A DNA stretch of 64,000 nucleotides from Immundisolibacterales bacterium. Its GTDB lineage: Bacteria > Pseudomonadota > Gammaproteobacteria > HK1. This document shows, piece by piece, positions 26,679 through 35,602 of this stretch. Below the pieces are notes generated by a model. That model did not search any database. It was not told where the DNA came from and saw only the letters and a list, made by a program, of their open reading frames with translations. The stretch is taken from the NCBI GenBank assembly GCA_026712715.1, contig JAPOPW010000023.1, positions 1 to 64,000 on the forward strand, in the 5' to 3' direction. Positions within the stretch are counted from its first letter, which is position 1; each line of letters begins with the position of its first letter. Both the position numbers and the translations under genes were made by a program.

Positions 26679-26975
26679 CGCCCGGACTCCTCGAGGGGCC
26701 CCGATCCTTACGGATGAGTCAAGTTTGCGAGGCGGTTTCATGAACGAGACGCACGAGCCCGCTACCAAGGGAAATGCTCGCATTTCTCCCTGCATGGCGG
26801 GTTGGGGGTTCGCGCGTAACCGGGTGGCTTCGAACCGGTCTCGTTGGTCCGGGGCGCAGCCTCGCCAGGTTCGGGAACCCGCCGAGGCTTGACCGCTCTG
26901 CCCGATCCTGCCACGGTTTCGGTTCCTGTTTTGACTCGAGGCGCCATCGGAATCCTCGAGATCGGGAGAGCGTAA
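26679..26975. other. 297-base gap between hydantoinase A and B genes
   Basis: Unusually long for subunit genes that normally touch or overlap. It has a 50-codon frame starting near 26741 with a GAGG site but no recognisable product. I see no terminator or tRNA. A ribosome site GGGAG serves hyuB at the end. Confidence 0.45.
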
Positions 26976-29090
26976 ATGGCGACACTACACGAATCGGGAC
27001 GGACCATCTCGCTCGACGAGATGCTTCGATCGAGCCGCGAACAGTTCGACCGGCTCTTCGAGGATGCCGGGAACCGCGCCCCGGCCAACGGCAACGGCGC
27101 AAGCGGCAACGGGCGGGACGGGACGGCGGCTGCGCCTCCCGGCCGCGGCGCGGCGGGCAACGGTGCCGCCGCTTCCTCGGCCGCGGCGCGATCCGCGTCG
27201 AACGGGAGCGGCGCGGCGGATCGGTCCCGGCCGCTGCCGGCGACCGCCCCGGACCGGCTCGGCGCGGCCGCGCCGGGCACGGCTTCGGCTCCCCCCCGGG
27301 CGGCCCGTCCCCGGCGCGCGCCGGACACCGCCCTCGATCCGATCACCCTCGACCTCATCGAGAACGCGCTCCGCAACGCCCGCCACGAAATGGACGCGGT
27401 GCTGTTCCGGTCCGCGATGTCCCCCGTCATCCGCGAGCAGCACGACGAGTTCCCGATGATCACCGACGCGGCGGGCCGGATGATCGTCGGGCAGTTCGGC
27501 TCCTACATCTCCGAGATGCTCGCCGAGCAGGCGTTCGAGCTCGCCCCGGGGGACATCATCCTGCAGAGCGATCCCTACAAGTGCGGCGGCGCGATCAGCC
27601 ACATCAACGACTGGATGGTGCTCCTTCCGGTCTTCCACCAGGGGGAGGTCATCGGCTTCAGCTCGATGTTCGGGCACATGATGGACGTCGGCGGTCCGAT
27701 CCCGTGCAGCATGCCGACCGCCGCGACCTCGATCTACGGCGAAGGGCTGCGCATCCCGCCCGTCAAGATCTACGAGGGGGGCAAGCTGAATCGCGCCGCC
27801 CTCGACATCATCATGAACAACACCCGCACGCCGGAGATGAACCTGAGCGATCTCATGGCGATCATCGCGGGCTGCCGGGCCGGCGAGCGGCGGGTCATCG
27901 AGATCTGCGAGCGCTTCGGGGCGGACGTCTACCGGCGCGCGTGCACCGCCCTTCTCGAGCGGACCGAGCGGGCGATGCGCAAGCTCATCGTCCAGAACCT
28001 GCCCGAGGAGCCGCAGACCTTCGAGGACTTCATCGACGACGACGGGTGCGGCAACGGACCGTTCAAGCTCAAGCTCACCGTCTGGCGCGAGGGCGAGCAT
28101 GCGTTCTTCGACTGGACGGGGACCTCGCCGCAGGCCCCCGGCCCGGTGAACTTCTATCTCCACGAGGGGATGTTCAAGATGTTCATCGGGGTCTACATGA
28201 TCATGGTGTTCGACCCCCAGATCCTGTTCAACGACGGGTTCTACGACATCATCCACGTCACCCTGCCGAAAGGGTCGCTCCTGCATCCGGACTTTCCCGC
28301 TCCCCTCGGCTCGCGCACCCACGCGCTCGCCCGGCAGTTCGACGTGCTCGGGGGCGCGCTCAGCCGGAACGCCCCGGAGATGGCGACCGCCGCCGGGTAC
28401 GGCTCGAGCCCGCACTTCCTCTACTCCGGAAAGGACTCGGAAGGCCGGCCGTTCCAGCTCATGGAGATTCTCTACGGCGGAATTCCCGGGCGGCCGGTCG
28501 GGGACGGAATGGACGGGCACTCGTGGTGGCCGCTCTTCGAGAACATCCCCTCCGAGTACCTCGAGAGCTACTACCCGATGCGCATCGAGGGCTATCGGTC
28601 CATTCCCGACACCGGCGGGCCGGGACTGCACCGGGGCGGAAACGGGGTGGAGAAGGTCTACCGGCTGCTCGAGGACGGCGAGGTCTCGATTCACGACGAC
28701 CGCCACCTCACCCAGCCGTGGGGAATCCTCGGGGGACGGCCCGGCGCCTGCTCGGAGAAGTGGCTGGTCCGGACGGACGGAAGCCGCGAGAGGCTGCCGT
28801 CCAAGATCGACAACGTGCGGGTGGCGCCGGGCGACCGGATCGTGTTCCGGACCGCGGGCGGCGGCGGCTGGGGCGACGCGCTCGAACGCGAGCCCGCCGC
28901 TGTGCGCCGCGACGTGGTGCGGGGGCTCCTCACCGCGGAGGCGGCCCGGGCGGGCTACGGTGTCGCGCTGAACGGGCCGGGGCACGAGGTCGACCGGGCG
29001 GCGACGGACGACGCCCGCGCGCGCCTGCGCCGCGAACGCGGTACGCTTCCCACCTTCGATTTCGGCGAGCGGCCGGAGGCTTGGGCCTGA
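26976..29090 (+). CDS. hyuB: Hydantoinase/oxoprolinase subunit B with extended N-terminus
   Basis: A 704-residue HyuB-type subunit. The core starts at about residue 115 with LDPITLDLIENALRNARHEM, followed by REQHDEFPMITDAAGRMIVGQFGSY, the metal-rich DIILQSDPYKCGGAISHINDW, and the Gly-rich C-terminal GGGGWGDALEREP. Ordinary HyuB proteins start at about that point and are 520-600 residues. Here some 110 extra residues precede it: a helix with SRTISLDEMLRSSREQFDRLF-like sequence (about 8-28) and a long Gly/Ala/Asn/Ser-rich stretch (about 33-110). GGGAG lies upstream of the ATG. Confidence 0.9.
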   Translation: MATLHESGRTISLDEMLRSSREQFDRLFEDAGNRAPANGNGASGNGRDGTAAAPPGRGAAGNGAAASSAAARSASNGSGAADRSRPLPATAPDRLGAAAPGTASAPPRAARPRRAPDTALDPITLDLIENALRNARHEMDAVLFRSAMSPVIREQHDEFPMITDAAGRMIVGQFGSYISEMLAEQAFELAPGDIILQSDPYKCGGAISHINDWMVLLPVFHQGEVIGFSSMFGHMMDVGGPIPCSMPTAATSIYGEGLRIPPVKIYEGGKLNRAALDIIMNNTRTPEMNLSDLMAIIAGCRAGERRVIEICERFGADVYRRACTALLERTERAMRKLIVQNLPEEPQTFEDFIDDDGCGNGPFKLKLTVWREGEHAFFDWTGTSPQAPGPVNFYLHEGMFKMFIGVYMIMVFDPQILFNDGFYDIIHVTLPKGSLLHPDFPAPLGSRTHALARQFDVLGGALSRNAPEMATAAGYGSSPHFLYSGKDSEGRPFQLMEILYGGIPGRPVGDGMDGHSWWPLFENIPSEYLESYYPMRIEGYRSIPDTGGPGLHRGGNGVEKVYRLLEDGEVSIHDDRHLTQPWGILGGRPGACSEKWLVRTDGSRERLPSKIDNVRVAPGDRIVFRTAGGGGWGDALEREPAAVRRDVVRGLLTAEAARAGYGVALNGPGHEVDRAATDDARARLRRERGTLPTFDFGERPEAWA

Positions 29091-29175
29091 CGCGGTTCCG
29101 AACGGCAATCGCATCGGCTCCGGCGCGATAGCGCCCGCGACGAATCAGAGCCAGGTCACGAACACGGATCAATCA

Positions 29176-31992
29176 ATGGAAACCATCATCACCCTCGTCG
29201 TGCTGGCGATCGTCATCATCGCCATCCTCTACGTGATCTCGATATGGGTCTACAAGCGGGCGCCGGCGAACGTGGGGTTCATCCGCACCGGTTTCCTCGG
29301 GACGAAGGTCTCGCTCGGCAAGGGCGCCGTCGTCCTCCCGGTGTTTCACGAGGTCACCTGGGTCTCCCTCGAGACCCTGAAGCTCGTCGTGAGCCGGGCG
29401 CGCGAGCAGGCGGTCCTCACCTCGGACAAGATCCGGGTGGACGTGGTCGCGGAGCTCTACACCCACGTCGGACACACCACCGACGACCTCCTGACCGCCG
29501 CCCGCAGCCTCGGGGAGCGGACCTTCGACGCGGAGCGGGTCCGGAACCTCCTCGAGGCCAAGGTGGTGAGCGCCCTGCGCAGCTACGCCGCGACCAAGAC
29601 CCTGGACGAGCTCCACGAGAACCGTGACTCCTTCGCGCGCGAGATCCGCACCAACGTCACCGAGAGCTTCAGCGCGAACGGTCTCGTCCTCGAGGAGGTC
29701 ACGATCGTCGCCCTTGAGCAGTCGGGGCGCGAATTCTTCAAGACCGACAACGTGTTCGACGCCGAGGGACTCAAGATCATCACCGAGATCACCTCGAACG
29801 CGCGCCGCACCGTGCACAACACCGAGAAGCGCACCACGGTCGCGATCCGCCAGCGCGACCTCGATGCCCAGCTCGAGCTCTTCGAGATCGAGCGCCAGGA
29901 AGCGTTCGCCCGCGCGCAGCAGGACAAGGAGATCTCGAACGAGCAGGCCCTCCAGGTGGGCCAGAAGCAGATCTACGTGCTCGACCAGCGCATGGCGGTG
30001 GAGACGAAGGAGATCGACAACGAGAAGGACATCGAACGGATGCGGACCGAGCGCGACGTCGCGGTCACCGAGGAGGCCCGGCGTCGCGAGGCGGCCGGCA
30101 TCGAGAAGGATCTCGCCATCGAGCGGAACCGGCGCGACCGCGACATCGCCCTCATCGAGAAGGCGAGCGAGCAGGAGCTCGCGGACGTGCGGCGCGACCT
30201 CGCCCTGGAGAAGGCGCGCAAGGACCGCCAGATCGAGCTCATCGAGAAGGCGCGGGAGGAGGAGCTCGCGGACATCGCGCGCGGACTCTCGCGCGAGAGC
30301 GCCGAGAAGGACCGGGACATCGAGCTCGCGACGAAGGAGCGCGAGCGCCAGCGCGCCGACATCGAACGGATCACCGCGGTGACCGAGGCGGAGGAGGCGG
30401 CGCGCGCCCTGCGGCACCGGGCGCAGGAGGAGGCGAGCCTCGCGATGCGCGCCCGCTCCCTCGAGACCCGCCTCGCGATGCTCGACCTCGACAAGCAGGA
30501 GGCGTTCGCGGCGGCCCGGCAGGACCAGGAGGTGTCCGACGAGCAGACCCGGATCCTCTCCGCCAAGCAGCGCTTCATCCTCGAGCAGCGCCTCGAGGTG
30601 GAACGCGAGGAGATCCGCACCGCGCAGGAGGTGGAGCAGGCCGGGATCGCGAAGTCGATCGCCATCCTCGAAGACACCGAGCGGCGCGAAGCGGCCGAGA
30701 TCCGGCGCACCCTCGCGCGCGAGCAGGAGGAGCGGGATCGGGAGATCGCGCTCGCGGCCAAGGGCGAGGAGCTCGACCGGGCCGAGGTGCAGCGCCGGCG
30801 CCTGCGCGAGCAGGAGGAGCGGGATCGGGAGATCGCCCTCGTCGCCAAGGAGGAGGCGCTCGATCGGGCGCGGGTGCAGCGCGTGCGCTCGGTGGAGCTC
30901 GAGGAGCGCGAGCGCGAGATCGCGGTGATCGAGAAGGAAGGCGATCGCGAGCGGGCCGACATCCGCCGCTTCCTCGCGCGCGAGCAGGAGGAACGGGATC
31001 GGGAGATCGCGGTGGCGGCGAAGACCCGCGAGCTCGAGGTCGCCGAGTCGGAGCGGCTCGAGGCGACGGCGGCGCGCCGGCGTGCCCAGTCGGCGGCCGA
31101 CTCCGTGCCCCTCGTCGCGGCCGCGGAACGGCAGAAGGAGATCGACCGCATCGAGGCCGAGGCGGGCGCGGGCGCGCGCGAGATCGGCGAGGCGGCGAAG
31201 GCCCGGAGCACGCGCACGCACATGGTGACCCAGTCCGAGGCACGGCGCGAGGCGGCCGCCGAGGAGGCGGAGGCGACCCTCGCGCGGGCGCGGGCGGCGA
31301 GCGAGTCGCAGCAGATCCAGGCCGTCGGCATCGAGCGCGAGGCCGGCGCGCGGGGCCGGGCGGAGATGGAGATCGAGACCCTTCGGGTGGTCAATACCGA
31401 GCGGATGTTCGAGGCGGAGGCGAGGGGGCTCGAGACCAAGGCGGGCGCGCTCAAGAAGTACAACGAGGCCGCGACGTTCCTCGAGCTCGCGAAGATGCAC
31501 ATCGAGGCGGAGCGCGACGTTCACATCGACCAGGCGCGGGCGATGGGCGGCGCCCTCGCCCAGGCCCAGATCCGGATGTACGGGGGCGGGGCGGACGGAA
31601 CCATGGACACGATCCGCGGGCTGTTCACCTCGGGCTTCGGGCTCGGGGAGATCCTGGAAGGGGTTGCCCAGGGGATGCCGGACGGGCTCCGCGACCGCCT
31701 CGCGCGCAACGGTGTCCGCGGCCTCTTCGGCCGCCCGAACGAGCCGCTCGCGTTCCGACAGGGCGTGGAGCGGCTGGAGGCGCTGGCCGACGCCGCCCTC
31801 GGCGAGGATCGCTCCGTGCCGCTCTCGGAGGCGCTCGAGAAGCTGACCGCGGAGGCGGGAGAAGACGCCGCCGCGCGCGCTGCGGTGGGCGTGCTCTCGG
31901 CCCTCAACCAGCAGGGCTACTTCGACGACGTGCCGTTCGAGACGGTGTGGTCGCTCGTGCAGGCGACGGCCCACGCGATGGACGAACAGTAG
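29176..31992 (+). CDS. Giant flotillin-like SPFH protein with duplicated coiled-coil region
   Basis: A 938-residue membrane-scaffold protein. A single helix (3-24) anchors it, an SPFH/PHB domain follows (about 28-200), then a very long charged coiled coil and a flotillin-like C-terminus rich in Gly and Ala. Ordinary flotillins (FloT, YqiK) are 500-700 residues. The extra length comes from a duplication: residues 228-257 and 428-457 are clearly related (QEAFARAQQDKEISNEQ versus QEAFAAARQDQEVSDEQ), 200 apart, each followed by 29-residue repeats. Flotillins gather lipids and proteins into membrane domains. It lies between hydantoinase B and an ABC ATPase on one strand. Start ATG 29176 fits the helix. 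Confidence 0.85.
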   Translation: METIITLVVLAIVIIAILYVISIWVYKRAPANVGFIRTGFLGTKVSLGKGAVVLPVFHEVTWVSLETLKLVVSRAREQAVLTSDKIRVDVVAELYTHVGHTTDDLLTAARSLGERTFDAERVRNLLEAKVVSALRSYAATKTLDELHENRDSFAREIRTNVTESFSANGLVLEEVTIVALEQSGREFFKTDNVFDAEGLKIITEITSNARRTVHNTEKRTTVAIRQRDLDAQLELFEIERQEAFARAQQDKEISNEQALQVGQKQIYVLDQRMAVETKEIDNEKDIERMRTERDVAVTEEARRREAAGIEKDLAIERNRRDRDIALIEKASEQELADVRRDLALEKARKDRQIELIEKAREEELADIARGLSRESAEKDRDIELATKERERQRADIERITAVTEAEEAARALRHRAQEEASLAMRARSLETRLAMLDLDKQEAFAAARQDQEVSDEQTRILSAKQRFILEQRLEVEREEIRTAQEVEQAGIAKSIAILEDTERREAAEIRRTLAREQEERDREIALAAKGEELDRAEVQRRRLREQEERDREIALVAKEEALDRARVQRVRSVELEEREREIAVIEKEGDRERADIRRFLAREQEERDREIAVAAKTRELEVAESERLEATAARRRAQSAADSVPLVAAAERQKEIDRIEAEAGAGAREIGEAAKARSTRTHMVTQSEARREAAAEEAEATLARARAASESQQIQAVGIEREAGARGRAEMEIETLRVVNTERMFEAEARGLETKAGALKKYNEAATFLELAKMHIEAERDVHIDQARAMGGALAQAQIRMYGGGADGTMDTIRGLFTSGFGLGEILEGVAQGMPDGLRDRLARNGVRGLFGRPNEPLAFRQGVERLEALADAALGEDRSVPLSEALEKLTAEAGEDAAARAAVGVLSALNQQGYFDDVPFETVWSLVQATAHAMDEQ
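29857..31060 (+). repeat. Internal duplication and 29-residue repeats in the flotillin-like gene
   Basis: Two modules of about 600 bases start at 29857 and 30457. Within them the protein repeats every 29 residues with no gaps: 313-341, 342-370, 371-399, then 513-541, 542-570, 571-599 and 600-628, plus weaker copies just before each set. Conserved positions are roughly E-x4-DR-x-I-x-L-x2-K then A-[DE]-[IV]-x-R. Confidence 0.8.
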
Positions 31993-31995
31993 ACG

Positions 31996-32009
31996 GCCAC
32001 GGCCGTGGC
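31996..32009 (+). promoter_or_regulatory. Palindrome covering the PotA-type GTG start
   Basis: GCCACGGCCGTGGC, a perfect 14-base palindrome. In RNA it can fold into a 5-bp stem that hides the GTG start at 32005, 12 bases past the flotillin stop codon. Ribosomes ending on the upstream gene would open it, which fits translational coupling. Confidence 0.45.
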
Positions 32010-33171
32010 GCAGGGCGAACCGGCAATTCAGGCCGCCCCGGGGGCCACGGAAGAGGACGCGAGCGGCCTGCTTCCGGCCAGCGGGCCGGGGTGCCCGGAC
32101 GTGGCCCTTCGCAACGTCTCGAAGACGTTCGGCGAGGACACCCGTGCGGTCATCGACTTCTCGGCCGACTTCGTGCACGGCGAATTCGTGTCGATGCTCG
32201 GACCGAGCGGCTGCGGCAAGACCACGCTGCTGCGCATGATCGGGGGGCTCGAGGACGCCACCGAGGGGCGCATCTACATCGCGGGGCAGGAAGTCACCGA
32301 CCTCCCGCCCTCGCAGCGCGATACCGCGATGATGTTCCAGAGCTTCGCGCTCTTCCCCCACCGCACCGTGTTCCAGAACGTCGAGTTCAGCCTCAAGATG
32401 AAGGGCATGAACCCGGAGGAGCGGACGCGCCGGGTGTGGCAGATGCTCGAGATGGTGAGCCTCGCGGAGCTCGCCACGCGCCGGCCGAGCGACCTGAGCG
32501 GCGGGCAGCAGCAAAGAGTGGCGCTTGCCCGCGCCCTCATCGGCGAGCCCACCGTGCTCCTCCTCGACGAGCCGCTCGGGGCGCTCGACTACAACCTTCG
32601 CCAGCAGATGATGGTGGAGCTCAAGAAGATCCAGCGCGAGACGGGGATCACCTTCGTGATGGTCACCCATTCGCAGCAGGAAGCGATGTCGATGGCCGAC
32701 AAGGTCATCGTCATGAGCGATGCGGTCGTCCAGCAGATCGGGACCTCGCGCGAGATCTACGAGCATCCCCGCACGAGGTTCGTCGCCGAGTTCATCGGCA
32801 ACAACAACATCATGCCGGGGACCATCCGTTCGCACAGCGGCTCGCTCGTCTTCGTCGAGAGCTTCGGGCAGGTGTTCTACGTCCGCGCCCCGGACGACGG
32901 CGAGGCGGTTCCGGTCGGGCGCGACGCGTGGTTCTCGGTGCGGGCGGACCTCATGGCGACCGGCGGGCGGCCGGACCTCGCCAACCGCATCGAGGGCACC
33001 TACGTGACCACCGAGTTCCTCGGCTCCCTCGAGACGGACGTGTTCGAGGTCGCCCCCGGTCACTACGTGCACGTCGAGCAGCACCGCTCGGCGAGCGACC
33101 GCTCCTACGATCCGGGGGAGCGCGAGACGATCTCCTGGGCGGCCAACGCCGGCGTCCTGCTCGTCCGCTGA
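32005..33171 (+). CDS. ABC transporter ATP-binding protein, PotA/spermidine-putrescine type
   Basis: A 388-residue importer ATPase. Walker A GPSGCGKTT, signature LSGGQQQR, Walker B VLLLDEPLGALD and the H-loop MVTHSQQEAMSMAD are intact, and the last ~130 residues form a TOBE-type domain (RADLMATGGRPD region). PotA/PotG proteins energise polyamine, thiamine or Fe uptake with two permeases and a binding protein, none of which is near, so it must pair with partners elsewhere. The start is a GTG inside a palindrome right after the flotillin stop; a first ~30-residue Ala/Gly-rich head precedes VALRNVSKTFG. Confidence 0.88.
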   Translation: MAQGEPAIQAAPGATEEDASGLLPASGPGCPDVALRNVSKTFGEDTRAVIDFSADFVHGEFVSMLGPSGCGKTTLLRMIGGLEDATEGRIYIAGQEVTDLPPSQRDTAMMFQSFALFPHRTVFQNVEFSLKMKGMNPEERTRRVWQMLEMVSLAELATRRPSDLSGGQQQRVALARALIGEPTVLLLDEPLGALDYNLRQQMMVELKKIQRETGITFVMVTHSQQEAMSMADKVIVMSDAVVQQIGTSREIYEHPRTRFVAEFIGNNNIMPGTIRSHSGSLVFVESFGQVFYVRAPDDGEAVPVGRDAWFSVRADLMATGGRPDLANRIEGTYVTTEFLGSLETDVFEVAPGHYVHVEQHRSASDRSYDPGERETISWAANAGVLLVR

Positions 33172-33335
33172 ACGCTCTCGTCCCGTGTCTCGTTCCGCAG
33201 CCGTCGGCCGCGTCTCCCCCTCCCGCGGCATCCGGGTTCGTCATTTAGGGAAGTGCGCAGCGGACAAGCCGCGATCCCGGGTCGGGAATGCCCCGGCAGC
33301 GACCGCGACCGGCCGGTGGGTTCCTCCGCCGCGGT

Positions 33336-33728
33336 TCAGGATCCCCGCAACTCGGGGAAGTACGTGGCGTAGAAGCCTCGGTCCCGCGTCAGGAACGCAT
33401 CGGAAACCGCGACTGCGTGGGCACCAATCAGAAAATCGGAGATGATTCGCTTCCGTGGCCCTCCGGCCTGGCGATAGCGCATCCAGCGCCGCCCGGCTTC
33501 GTATGCGATTGCGGAATCGACCGGAGAGGTCGGCGCGTTGATGTCTCGAAGTGCGGCATCGAGCGTGGCGCGGTCACGGAATGCCGGGGCCAGCTCGGCG
33601 TAGACGATGTCGCAGACGAGGATGGCACCCGCGTCATACGCCGCGCGCAGCCGCTCTCTCGATTGTTCGCCGTGGCACGGGTCGGCGAGGAACACGTCGA
33701 GCAGAATGCTCGTGTCCACCGCCGTCAT
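33336..33728 (-). CDS. vapC: VapC-type PIN-domain toxin
   Basis: A 130-residue PIN-domain ribonuclease of the type II toxin family. Acidic metal ligands: Asp5 (AVDTSILLDVF), Glu in VYAELAPAF, and the paired Asp in DFLIGAHAV and LTRDRGFY. VapC toxins cleave tRNA or other RNA when the antitoxin is lost. Its ATG overlaps the antitoxin stop by one base (TGATG), so both come from one transcript. Size and motifs are complete, so the toxin is likely active. Confidence 0.9.
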   Translation of the reverse strand: MTAVDTSILLDVFLADPCHGEQSRERLRAAYDAGAILVCDIVYAELAPAFRDRATLDAALRDINAPTSPVDSAIAYEAGRRWMRYRQAGGPRKRIISDFLIGAHAVAVSDAFLTRDRGFYATYFPELRGS

Positions 33729-33943
33729 CACCGCCCGCGGATCTCCTCGAGATACTCGTCCGTGCTGCCGCCGCCATCGAGCAGTCCGTAGACGCGTTCG
33801 ACCGGATGCCTGGCCGCCGTTCTCTTGTGGATGAGCAGACCCTCGGGAGTGGGGGTCATCTCGACCTCCACGTTGTGATTCATCCCGAAGCGGTCTCTCA
33901 AGGCTTTGGGAATCGTGATCTGGCCCCGTTCGGAGATTCGCAT
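33728..33943 (-). CDS. vapB: AbrB-type antitoxin of the VapC pair
   Basis: A 71-residue SpoVT/AbrB-fold protein. The swapped-hairpin DNA-binding domain reads MRISERGQITIPKALRDRFG (1-20) and continues with a VEVEMTPTPEGLLIHKR strand; the C-terminal tail (about 45-71, VYGLLDGGGSTDEYLEEIR) would wrap the toxin. Such antitoxins repress their own operon. There is no Shine-Dalgarno before the ATG, while CATACT ends 9 bases upstream, so the transcript may start very near the start codon. Confidence 0.88.
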   Translation of the reverse strand: MRISERGQITIPKALRDRFGMNHNVEVEMTPTPEGLLIHKRTAARHPVERVYGLLDGGGSTDEYLEEIRGR

Positions 33944-34114
33944 GAGAGTCAGAGTATGAAAAACGGATTCGGAAAATCGTACAAAGTCGTGACGCGATCT
34001 GCAACCGCCTTCGAGGCGCGAGAGAGAGGTCACGGCGGCGAGCACCATCGGTACGTTCCGCGATCGGAGAGAGCCGGGCGTGCCTCGGTCCCGTGGTCTC
34101 CGTGGGTCCGGTTG

Positions 34115-34142
34115 CGAGGTGACCTCGTCCAATCGAGGTGAC
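34115..34142. repeat. CGAGGTGAC direct repeats with inverted copy
   Basis: Two exact CGAGGTGAC copies (34115-34123 and 34134-34142), starts 19 bases apart, with ACCTCG between them so that inverted pairs also form. It lies between vapB and the DUF3179 gene and could be an operator or a hairpin. Confidence 0.45.
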
Positions 34143-34231
34143 GAAGCGCCTGGCGCATTCCAATTCGGCGCGTAGTGCGGTAAGTGTGCACCGCAGCCTT
34201 CACCCTTCCCGCGGTCCCCTGGAGCCAGGAA

Positions 34232-35602
34232 ATGAATGCCATCCGCAGTCTCGTCGTCGCGCTCGCGGTCATCGCGATGCCGCTCGGTGCAACCGGCCAG
34301 CCTCGGGCCGAAGAAGCCGAGCGCGCGGACGTCCGGGCATTCCTCACCCTGATCGCCGGTGGAGTGACCGAGCTGGCGGGCGCGATGCGTCGGATCGAGT
34401 CGACGTGGAAGCCTTCGTACCTGCCGATGGCCCTCGAGGTAATCCGTTTCGCCCGCGAGCGGGGAGTCGCCGCCGCCCTCATGGGAATCATGGAGCGCGA
34501 GTTCGGAGTCTCGCACGGTTACGACCACGGGGAGTGGCAGCGCGAGATGTGGAATGCGCCCGCAGCGCGACACCCGCGCTACGCCGCCTTCAAGGGTGCG
34601 CTCTACGCCTACATCGATCCGCGTTTCGCGGCGTACTTCGACGAGGCCGGCGAGCCGCTCATCCGGCTGGACGAGATCGTGTGGGGCGGCGTCCGGCAGG
34701 ACGGCATCCCGCCGCTTCGGAACCCCTCGATGCTCGCGGCGGCGGATGCGGAGTACCTCGAGGACGACAACGTCGTGTTCGGCGTCTCGGTCAACGGAGA
34801 TTCCCGAGCCTATCCGAAACGCATCCTCGCCTGGCACGAGATGTTCGTCGACACCGTCGGAGGCGTGCCGGTCGCGGGCGTCTACTGCACGCTCTGCGGA
34901 ACCGTGATCCTCTTCCACACCGAGCACGACGGCGTGAATCACGCGCTCGGCACGAGCGGGTTCCTCTACCGTTCGAACAAGCTCATGTACGACCAGGCCA
35001 CGCAGTCGCTGTGGAGCACGATGCGGGGAACGCCGGTCCTCGGGCCGCTTGCCGGGAGCGGCATCGTGCTCGACCGCGGCAGCGTGGTGACCACCACCTG
35101 GGGCGAGTGGCGGCGGCGCCATCCGGACACCCGGGTTCTGTCGCTCGAGACCGGCCACGAACGCGACTACTCCGAAGGGGCCGCATACCACGACTACTTC
35201 GCGACCGACGACCTGATGTTCCAGGTCCCGGCCCTCGACACCCGACTGAAGAACAAGGACGAGGTGTTCACGGTGCTCCTCGCCGAACATCGCGACCATC
35301 CGGTCGCGTTCGCGGCCGACTTCCTCGCCGCGAATCCCGTCCATCACGATGCGATCGAGAGCACCGCGCTCGTCGTGCTCACCGACCCCTCGGGGGCCAA
35401 CCGGGCCTATGCGAGCAAAGAGGTGACGTTCACCGGATACGACGGCGACCGGAGGGTGGAGGACAGCTCCGGCACGATCTGGACCCTGGGCGAGCAGGCC
35501 CTTGCCGCGGAAGACGGCCGCGAGCTCGCGCGCATCCCGGCGCAACGGGCCTTCTGGTTCGGGTGGTACGCCGCATTCCCGCACACCCGTCTCGTGCGCT
35601 AG
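34232..35602 (+). CDS. DUF3179 domain-containing exported protein
   Basis: A 456-residue protein with a Sec-type signal (AIRSLVVALAVIAMPLGATGQ, cleavage near ATG-QP) and a DUF3179 domain over about 120-440. The diagnostic VYCTLCGTVILF with its paired cysteines, FLYRSNKLMYDQATQSLW, and WGEWRRRHPDTRVLS are all present. Family members are periplasmic or extracellular and widespread in halophiles and marine bacteria, with no assigned activity. ATG 34232 is used because it starts the signal sequence, with GGAGCCAGGA upstream; the ATG 16 codons earlier is less likely. Confidence 0.85.
   Translation: MNAIRSLVVALAVIAMPLGATGQPRAEEAERADVRAFLTLIAGGVTELAGAMRRIESTWKPSYLPMALEVIRFARERGVAAALMGIMEREFGVSHGYDHGEWQREMWNAPAARHPRYAAFKGALYAYIDPRFAAYFDEAGEPLIRLDEIVWGGVRQDGIPPLRNPSMLAAADAEYLEDDNVVFGVSVNGDSRAYPKRILAWHEMFVDTVGGVPVAGVYCTLCGTVILFHTEHDGVNHALGTSGFLYRSNKLMYDQATQSLWSTMRGTPVLGPLAGSGIVLDRGSVVTTTWGEWRRRHPDTRVLSLETGHERDYSEGAAYHDYFATDDLMFQVPALDTRLKNKDEVFTVLLAEHRDHPVAFAADFLAANPVHHDAIESTALVVLTDPSGANRAYASKEVTFTGYDGDRRVEDSSGTIWTLGEQALAAEDGRELARIPAQRAFWFGWYAAFPHTRLVR

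Noticed and set aside
26785..26830. tRNA-like GGTTCGAAGCC on the minus strand between hydantoinase genes
   Set aside because: The bases flanking the TTCGAA loop do not pair into a T-arm, and no acceptor stem or anticodon arm can be drawn.
29857..31060. Repetitive DNA that might suggest a CRISPR-like or satellite array
   Set aside because: The repetition is at protein level (29-residue units) and degenerate in DNA; there are no constant repeats with unique spacers.
29173..33231. A 1352-codon minus-strand frame opposite the flotillin and PotA-type genes
   Set aside because: It is the mirror of the coiled-coil codons (rich in Leu, Glu, Arg and His), with no domain of its own.
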